A stretch of DNA of 54,808 nt from Planctomyces sp. GTDB lineage: Bacteria > Planctomycetota > Planctomycetia > Planctomycetales > Planctomycetaceae. The translations under genes and the position numbers were made by a program. The stretch is from positions 1 through 54,808 of the forward strand of contig SYJG01000233.1 in assembly GCA_005798445.1 (NCBI GenBank). Reading direction: 5' to 3'. Shown one piece after another: positions 49,810-54,808 of this stretch. How positions within the stretch are numbered: position 1 is the first letter of the stretch; the number at the start of each line of letters is the position of its first letter. The notes beneath the pieces are model-generated. The model worked only from the letters and a program-made list of their open reading frames with translations. It was not told the DNA's origin and did not search any database.

Positions 49810-51666
49810 ATGGATCGCCGAATGCTTGTGGCAATCGCTCTCGCTGTGGGGCTGTGTGCGTGGGGCCAGCAGCGCGGATGGTTCTCGACGGTGGCCACGA
49901 CACCCGACGGAGCGTTGAATGCCGCGAGTCCGTCGATCACGGAGCCGACGGATCGACAACCGCGAGCGACCGTCTACCTGTTTCTTTCGGTGAATTGCCC
50001 GATCAGCAACGGCTCGCTGCCGATGCTGAATCGGTTGTGTGAGCAGTTCACCTCCAAGGGCATTGAGTTCGTCGGCGTCGTCCCCGGAGCCAATGCGACG
50101 GCGGACGAAGTGGACGCTCATCATCAGGAGTATGCAATTCGGTTCCCGGTGGTCTGGGATCGGCAGCACAAACTTTGCGAACGGCTCGGTGCCACGCACA
50201 CGCCACAAGCGGTCGTCGTCGGAGTCAACGACGAAGTCCTCTATTCCGGGCGGCTCGATAACCGGAATGTCGATCTCGGAAAACGCCGAGCGAAAACTCG
50301 CGATGATCTGCGGCGAGCACTCAACGACATCGTCGTTGGGCGAGAAGTGCAAGTCTCTCGAACGCTGCCTGTCGGTTGCGTGATTGAGTCGCCTAATGTT
50401 GCCGACTCGCAGCAGGTGACTTATTGCCGCGATGTCGCACCGATCTTGTTTGAGCAATGCGCGAGCTGCCATCGCCCTGGCGAGGTCGCTCCGTTTTCGC
50501 TGCTGACCTACGAAGATGCTCGCTCGCACGCGAAACAGATTCGGCTGGTCACGCAACGCCGATTGATGCCACCGTGGAAACCGGAGTCTGGCTTCGGTCA
50601 TTTTCAAAATGAACGACGACTGTCTGAGCCGGAGATCGCGACAATCGATGCTTGGGTTGCCGATGGAGCACCGCGTGGCGATCGACGCGAACTGCCGCCG
50701 CGACCGGAATTCGTGTCGGGCTGGCATCTCGGCGAGCCCGATTTAGTGCTCGTCATGCCCGAATCGTTTGAAGTCTCCGCCGATGGGCCGGACGTCTACC
50801 AGCACTTCGTCATCCCGACTGGCCTGACACAAAACCGACTCGTCCGCGCGGTCGAGTTTCGTCCTGGTGCGCCGCAGGTCGTGCATCATGCGCTGGCCTT
50901 CTACGACACCACCGGGCAAGGCCGACAACTGGATGAAGCCGACCCGGCTCCCGGATACAGCAGCATCGGCACGCCGGGTTTCGCGACATCCGGTGGGCTT
51001 GTCGGTTGGGGACCGGGAGGATTGCCGCGCGAACTTCCGCCGGGAATGGGACGGCCAATCGAAAAGAACTCGGACATCATCTTGCAGATCCACTACCACC
51101 CGTGCGGCAAAGTGGTTCGCGATCGGTCGCGACTCGGTTTGTATTTCGCGCCGCCGTCAGCAACGTGGGTCGTGACTGAAGGGATGGTCGCCAACGTCGA
51201 TCTGAAGATTCCCGCCGGAGCCACACGACATCGGCACCGCGCGTCGCTGACGGTCCCCGTCGAGACGATGCTGCTCGATGTCACGCCGCACATGCATGTC
51301 CTCGGAAAAGAGATTCGAGCGACCGCGTACCCACCGGACGACGACCCGATCCCGTTGATCTGGATCAAGGACTGGGATTTCTATTGGCAAGCTCATTACG
51401 TCTACGCCAAACCGATCACGCTGCCGGCCGGGACACGCATCGAACTCGACTGCTGGTTCGACAACTCCGAACAGAATCCGCTGAACCCGAACAGCCCACC
51501 ACAGACGGTTTCTTGGGGCGACTTCTCGACCGACGAGATGGCCATCTGCTACTTCCAAATGACCACGCGAGAGTGGGACGACTTCCTCAAACTGACCAAG
51601 TCGAACCAGACCTACTTCGACGAGCAATGGCAACAAGCTCAGCGACGAAAGCGGAATCAAAAGTAG
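49810..51666 (+). CDS. Thioredoxin-fold/cytochrome/copper monooxygenase fusion
   Basis: A 618-residue protein from ATG 49810, supported by GGGAGGA seven bases upstream. One N-terminal helix or signal (MLVAIALAVGLCAWG). Domain 1 (about 45-185) is a redoxin fold: VYLFLSVNCPISNGSLPMLN with C63 and a Ser at the second redox position. Domain 2 (about 200-300) has a cytochrome site, FEQCASCHRPGEVAPFSLL (C217, C220, H221), and LMPPWKP. Domain 3 (about 305-600) resembles PHM-type ascorbate-dependent copper monooxygenases: VVHHALAF (H359, H360), QIHYHPCG (H428, H430), and PHMHVLGKE (H494, H496). These are candidate copper ligands; the Met ligand cannot be assigned by eye. It is probably periplasmic and membrane-tethered. 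The substrate is unknown. Similar fusions occur in planctomycetes and acidobacteria (recalled knowledge). Confidence 0.85.
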   Translation: MDRRMLVAIALAVGLCAWGQQRGWFSTVATTPDGALNAASPSITEPTDRQPRATVYLFLSVNCPISNGSLPMLNRLCEQFTSKGIEFVGVVPGANATADEVDAHHQEYAIRFPVVWDRQHKLCERLGATHTPQAVVVGVNDEVLYSGRLDNRNVDLGKRRAKTRDDLRRALNDIVVGREVQVSRTLPVGCVIESPNVADSQQVTYCRDVAPILFEQCASCHRPGEVAPFSLLTYEDARSHAKQIRLVTQRRLMPPWKPESGFGHFQNERRLSEPEIATIDAWVADGAPRGDRRELPPRPEFVSGWHLGEPDLVLVMPESFEVSADGPDVYQHFVIPTGLTQNRLVRAVEFRPGAPQVVHHALAFYDTTGQGRQLDEADPAPGYSSIGTPGFATSGGLVGWGPGGLPRELPPGMGRPIEKNSDIILQIHYHPCGKVVRDRSRLGLYFAPPSATWVVTEGMVANVDLKIPAGATRHRHRASLTVPVETMLLDVTPHMHVLGKEIRATAYPPDDDPIPLIWIKDWDFYWQAHYVYAKPITLPAGTRIELDCWFDNSEQNPLNPNSPPQTVSWGDFSTDEMAICYFQMTTREWDDFLKLTKSNQTYFDEQWQQAQRRKRNQK

Positions 51667-51696
51667 ACGAGTCACGGAGTGACTTCGTCTACTTTG
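51660..51696. repeat. Palindrome overlapping two convergent stop codons
   Basis: AAAGTAGACGA-GTCAC and GTGAC-TTCGTCTACTTT form a near-perfect stem with a 3-nt loop. Both the plus-strand stop (TAG, 51664-51666) and the minus-strand stop (51672-51674) lie inside it; the last residues of the minus gene (KVDEVTP) are coded by it. Its core GAGTCACGGAGTGAC is shared with 24303-24354. A-rich and T-rich ends make a bidirectional terminator plausible. Confidence 0.9.
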
Positions 51697-52715
51697 TGCT
51701 CCAGCACAACGCGAAAGCCGTTCGTGGTGCTCGGCGCGGTCGGCAGCCCATCGTGCCGTCCGGCGCTGCGACAGTGAGTCGGCGAGTTGTACCAGCTCCC
51801 ACCTCGCACGACGCGCCAGCGTGTCGAGGTCTCCGGCCCCTGCGGGTCGGCTTCCGGCGATGCGGCGTAGTACGTCGCGTCGAACCAGTCGTGGCACCAC
51901 TCACCGACATTGCCGTGCATGTCGAACAGCCCAAACCGATTCGGCCGAAATGTGCCGACGGGAGCCGTGAACGGAAACTGGTCGCTCCAATTCGCAGTGT
52001 CGGTCGCGGCCGAGAACACGGCACGCAACGAAAGATCGCCGACGTTTCCCAGCCCTGGCTCGAAGATGTCGCCGGACGCAAACGCCGTCGTCGTTCCGGC
52101 TCGGCAGGCGTATTCCCACTCCGCTTCCGTCGGTAGTCGATAGGACCGGTCCTCCAACTGACTGAGCCACACACAGAACTCCTGCGCATCGCTTCGACTC
52201 ACGGCAACGACCGGATGTTGTTCTGATTGGGTGAATCCAGGAGATGACCAAATTCGTTCCGGCCGATGTGCCACCTCACCCGTGAGCAAGTCCAACCCAT
52301 TCACTCCTCGGCCCGATTGTTCCGCTTCGGTGCGATAACCGGTCGCTGCGACAAAGCGACGAAACTGACCGACGGTGATTTCGCATTCGCTCATCCAAAA
52401 CGGTCGAGTCACCCGGACTGCGTGCTGTGGTTGTTCGCAGGTCGCGAACTCGCCGAAGGGGCTGGCATCCTTCGTTCCCATCTTGAACTCGCCCGCTGGA
52501 ATGAGCCGCAATCCCATCCCCAGACGATTGGTCATTCGCTCAGGCGAGATCGGCGAAGAGCCAGCGGATTCGTCGTCGGCCTTCAAAGCCGTTTGCTCCG
52601 GCAGTTTGATTTTCGGAGCGACGATCCCGGAACTGCACCCTGCCAGCGCCCCAGCGAACAGGGCCACACCGACTCGCAGCAAGCATCGTCTTGGTCCACT
52701 TCGAGCCATCACCAA
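51672..52715 (-). CDS. FGE-sulfatase (SUMF1)-fold lipoprotein, likely not an FGE
   Basis: A 347-residue lipoprotein (lipobox LAGC, Cys27) with the formylglycine-generating-enzyme fold: MGLRLIPAGEFKMGTKDASP, RPFWMSECEITVGQFRRFVA, YRLPTEAEWEYACRAGTTTA and FGLFDMHGNVGEWCHDWFD. In true FGE the C-terminal motif has two catalytic cysteines four residues apart. Here GGSWYNSPTHCRSAGRHDG has only the second; the first is Asn. It is therefore probably a C-type-lectin-like or accessory domain protein rather than the sulfatase-activating enzyme. Starts TTG 52715, GTG 52712 and ATG 52709 are all in frame behind AGGAGG; the best spacing fits the first two. Confidence 0.85.
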   Translation of the reverse strand: MVMARSGPRRCLLRVGVALFAGALAGCSSGIVAPKIKLPEQTALKADDESAGSSPISPERMTNRLGMGLRLIPAGEFKMGTKDASPFGEFATCEQPQHAVRVTRPFWMSECEITVGQFRRFVAATGYRTEAEQSGRGVNGLDLLTGEVAHRPERIWSSPGFTQSEQHPVVAVSRSDAQEFCVWLSQLEDRSYRLPTEAEWEYACRAGTTTAFASGDIFEPGLGNVGDLSLRAVFSAATDTANWSDQFPFTAPVGTFRPNRFGLFDMHGNVGEWCHDWFDATYYAASPEADPQGPETSTRWRVVRGGSWYNSPTHCRSAGRHDGLPTAPSTTNGFRVVLEHKVDEVTP

Positions 52716-52957
52716 CTCAGCCTCCTGCTGGACTGTGATCGCGACTCAGCCATCTTCGTCAAGTTCGCCGTCAGGGTCAGGTGGCGAAGATAGCCAAAGG
52801 TTGCGCGACAAGAAATCCCACCTCTCGCAGACCATCTCGATTGCAAAAGTGTGTCGCCGTGAGTTCACTCCTTCATCGTTGGATTCGCCAGGAACTCAGC
52901 AAGAATTCCAGTCGGCGGAAGAGCAATCCATTCCACGACCGAACAGGAGCAACCGCG

Positions 52958-54385
52958 ATGCGACTTCTTCATTGCCTGCTGATCATCACACTGATGGTTC
53001 TTTCCGCCGCAGCCGTGAAAGCGGATGGACTTCAAGCCGGTGCCGCGACGAGCAACATCACGCCGGAAATCGGCGGCGAGATCATCGGCGGCTTCGTGCC
53101 ATATCCGTCCAAGCACATCCACGACGAGTTGCACGCTCGGTGCTTAGTCCTCGATGACGGGAAGACCAAATTGGCGTTGGTCGTGTGCGATTTGCTCGGC
53201 ATCCAGCGAGTGGTCAGCACGGAAGCTCGGCGATTGATTCAGGAGATGATCGCGATTCCGCCCGAGTGCGTGATGATCAGCGCAACCCACACGCACTCGG
53301 CCACCAGCGCACTGGGAAAGGATCGGCTCAAGCCCGAACAGGAATTGGATGACTATCAGCGGTTTGTAGCTCGTCGCATTGCCGACGGCGTGGCGCGAGC
53401 TTTCAACAACCGGCGTCCGGCGCAGATCGCGTTTGGAACGGCTGACGTTCCTGAGCATGTCTTCAACCGCCGCTGGCACATGCGGCCGGGGACCGTGCCG
53501 GTCAATCCGTTCGGCGGCAGCGATCTCGTGAAAATGAACCCTCCCGCCGGCAGCCCGAACCTGACCGAACCGGCCGGGCCAACCGATCCGACTGTCTCGT
53601 TCATTGCCGTGCGCGAACCAAGTGGTCCGATGATCTCCCTCTTCGCAGCGTACTCGCTGCACTACGTCGGTGGCGTGGGGGCAGCGGATATCTCAGCCGA
53701 TTACTACGGCGTCTTCAGCGAGCACCTCAAGCGACTGATCGAAGAGGGCAAGCCGACTGACCCGCCGTTTGTGGCAATGATGGCCAACGGCACGAGCGGC
53801 GACATCAACAACATCAACTTCCGCACTCCGCGACCCGGCAAGAAACAGTACGAGCAAATTCGATTCGTCGCCGAAGACGTCGCGGTGAAAGTTCATGCCG
53901 CGATGGCCAAGCTGGAGTACCGCGACAACCTCTCGCTGGCAGCACGCTACCGAGAACCGAGCATCACTTGGCGAAAGCCGACGGCCGAACAAACGAAGTG
54001 GATGGAAGAGACGCTCGCCGCCAGCCCGAAGAGCAAACAGGATTTGTCGTTTATCTACGCCGAACGCATCTCGCGTTTGGCGAAGTATCCCGAAACAACA
54101 ACGATCCCGCTGCACGTTCTGCGGATCGGCGACGTCTGCATCGGCACGATGCCCTGCGAGGTCTTCGTCGAGATTGGCCTCGACTTCAAACGCCGCTCGC
54201 CGTTGCCGAACTCGTTCATGGTCGAACTGGCTCACGGATACTTCGGCTACCTGCCGACACCGCGACAACACCAACTCGGCGGCTACGAAACCTGGCTCGG
54301 CACGAACCGGTTGGAGATCAATGCGTCGGACAAACTTCTCGACCAGTTGATCGAGATGGCGAACGAAGTCGCGGAAATCAGATAG
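52958..54385 (+). CDS. Neutral/alkaline ceramidase-like exported protein
   Basis: A 475-residue protein from ATG 52958 with AGGAG eight bases upstream; the frame extends to 52781 without a better start. Signal peptide MRLLHCLLIITLMVLSAAAV, then the ceramidase N-terminal domain: GAATSNITPEIGGEIIGGFV, HDELHARCLVLDDGKTKLAL, VMISATHTHSATSALGKD (zinc His pair) and YSLHYVGG. In neutral ceramidases the catalytic Ser lies in a G-D-V-S-P-N motif; here the matching part is NGTSGDINNINFRTP, without that Ser. A different or lost activity is therefore possible, as in many planctomycete family members. The C-terminal GYFGYLPTPRQHQLGGYETW (Tyr and metal-contact region) is retained. Confidence 0.85.
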   Translation: MRLLHCLLIITLMVLSAAAVKADGLQAGAATSNITPEIGGEIIGGFVPYPSKHIHDELHARCLVLDDGKTKLALVVCDLLGIQRVVSTEARRLIQEMIAIPPECVMISATHTHSATSALGKDRLKPEQELDDYQRFVARRIADGVARAFNNRRPAQIAFGTADVPEHVFNRRWHMRPGTVPVNPFGGSDLVKMNPPAGSPNLTEPAGPTDPTVSFIAVREPSGPMISLFAAYSLHYVGGVGAADISADYYGVFSEHLKRLIEEGKPTDPPFVAMMANGTSGDINNINFRTPRPGKKQYEQIRFVAEDVAVKVHAAMAKLEYRDNLSLAARYREPSITWRKPTAEQTKWMEETLAASPKSKQDLSFIYAERISRLAKYPETTTIPLHVLRIGDVCIGTMPCEVFVEIGLDFKRRSPLPNSFMVELAHGYFGYLPTPRQHQLGGYETWLGTNRLEINASDKLLDQLIEMANEVAEIR

Positions 54386-54403
54386 CTCAGCGCAAGCAAC
54401 TCA

Positions 54404-54664
54404 TTAGCTCGGTGGAGAATTCAAATCGCCCGAAGCTGAGACCGATCGTTGGCGAAGTCGAGAGATGATTTGGACCGACTTACCGATGACCAACATGACA
54501 AGTATTTCGGAGAAGAGAACAACGGCGATAATCGCAAAGGCATCTTTGCTCAAGAAGGGCGTGATTCCGTTCACGATCACGGCTAGTCCCCCACCGAAAA
54601 ACGTCACCAGAAAGATCCAAAATAGGGCTGCTACGATCGGATGTGGCTTCTCTTGCTGGTCCAT
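54404..54664 (-). CDS. Small two-helix membrane protein
   Basis: An 86-residue protein with two hydrophobic helices (IVAALFWIFLVTFFGGGLAV and AFAIIAVVLFSEILVMLVIG) and a basic, polar C-terminus. Not recognised. It converges on the ceramidase-like gene with an 18-nt gap and no repeat between them. Start ATG 54664. Confidence 0.6.
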   Translation of the reverse strand: MDQQEKPHPIVAALFWIFLVTFFGGGLAVIVNGITPFLSKDAFAIIAVVLFSEILVMLVIGKSVQIISRLRQRSVSASGDLNSPPS

Positions 54665-54701
54665 TTTCTCAGAGGGCGTGCGGGAAGTTAGAGATTTGGG
54701 G

Positions 54702-54808
54702 TCAGGTTGCGAGTTGTCGGCGAGCGGCTTCGGTGAGTGGGTGACCGGTGAGCCGCTTGAGCATGACTTCGATCATGCCGACGTGGATCAATGCTTCGCT
54801 GGTTTCCG
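54702..54808 (-). mobile_element. C-terminal end of an IS5/IS4-type transposase, cut by window
   Basis: On the minus strand the last 34 codons read ETSEALIHVGMIEVML then KRLTGHPLTEAARRQLAT and a TGA stop at 54702-54704. The pattern E-A-x-I-x-V-x-M-I-x-x-M-L-x-R-L is the usual end of DDE transposases of the IS5/IS4 group. The rest lies outside, so it cannot be told whether the element is intact; no terminal inverted repeat is evident between 54665 and 54701. Confidence 0.65.

Noticed and set aside
51672-52715. Calling the SUMF1-fold protein the activator of the sulfatase at 0.7-2.1 kb
   Set aside because: One of the two catalytic cysteines is replaced and the genes are 50 kb apart.
54665-54701. 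Terminal inverted repeat of the edge transposase
   Set aside because: Only 37 nt outside the transposase end are available before the next gene and no convincing repeat end can be fixed without the other side.
1-54808. CRISPR array, tRNA or rRNA genes
   Set aside because: No regularly spaced short direct repeats and no cloverleaf or rRNA sequence noticed on either strand. Repeats here are inverted pairs, not spaced direct repeats.

Overview
The window looks like chromosomal DNA of a planctomycete (Planctomycetota, class Planctomycetia; genus not determinable from this stretch). The evidence is the gene content: exported sulfatase, DUF1501 and DUF1549/DUF1553 proteins with planctomycete-type cytochrome c motifs, a cytochrome-WD40 giant protein, a PPC-domain giant protein, a DUF1598 protein, a degenerate bacterial Ser/Thr kinase, and a methenyl-tetrahydromethanopterin cyclohydrolase, a C1 enzyme found in few bacterial groups including planctomycetes. 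GC is high and GTG/TTG starts occur. No rRNA, tRNA, CRISPR array, phage or complete insertion sequence is visible.

Layout. 1-0.64 kb: 3' end of a TIR-domain protein. 0.7-2.7 kb (minus): small protein, retropepsin-like protein and sulfatase in one likely operon. 2.9-9.1 kb (plus): TolC-like outer membrane protein, small DUF5678-like protein, HlyD-type adaptor and MacB-type permease; no ATPase is present. 9.2-13.2 kb (minus): DUF1549/DUF1553 plus DUF1501 pair. 13.5-20 kb (plus): AddB-like PD-(D/E)XK nuclease, multi-pass membrane protein, PTPS/QueD family enzyme, DUF1598 protein. 20-34.5 kb (minus): RimK-like ATP-grasp ligase and Mch (H4MPT C1 pathway), two small exported proteins, DUF1326 protein, cytochrome-WD40 protein, Uma2 protein, PPC-domain protein, small membrane protein, second DUF1549/DUF1553 protein. 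35-37.6 kb (plus): pseudokinase-like protein and RibBA. 37.7-40.6 kb (minus): glycosyltransferase-39-like protein and C45 acyltransferase family protein. 40.7-45.6 kb (plus): S1/P1 nuclease, GldG-like membrane protein, ABC ATPase. 45.6-46.5 kb (minus): LarE. 46.6-51.7 kb (plus): di-haem cytochrome protein, ThiO-type oxidase, thioredoxin/cytochrome/copper-monooxygenase fusion. 51.7-54.8 kb: FGE-like lipoprotein, ceramidase-like protein, small membrane protein, and the C-terminal end of a transposase at the edge.

The most unusual feature is not a gene. About twenty long inverted repeats (arms mostly 16-50 nt, often perfect, loops mostly under about 80 nt) are scattered through the window. They fall into several sequence families. 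They occupy five of the seven convergent gene junctions, supply stop codons or last residues to flanking genes, and in at least five places lie inside open reading frames without breaking the frame (TIR protein, nuclease twice, ATP-grasp ligase, glycosyltransferase). A second structural oddity is a heptanucleotide tandem repeat inside the first DUF1549/DUF1553 gene.

Functionally the window mixes exported surface/periplasmic catabolic machinery (sulfatase, DUF1501/1549/1553, cytochromes, hydrolases) with housekeeping enzymes (RibBA, Mch, ThiO, LarE). No single large pathway unites it. All assignments come from reading the sequence and recalled family knowledge; no database search was run.
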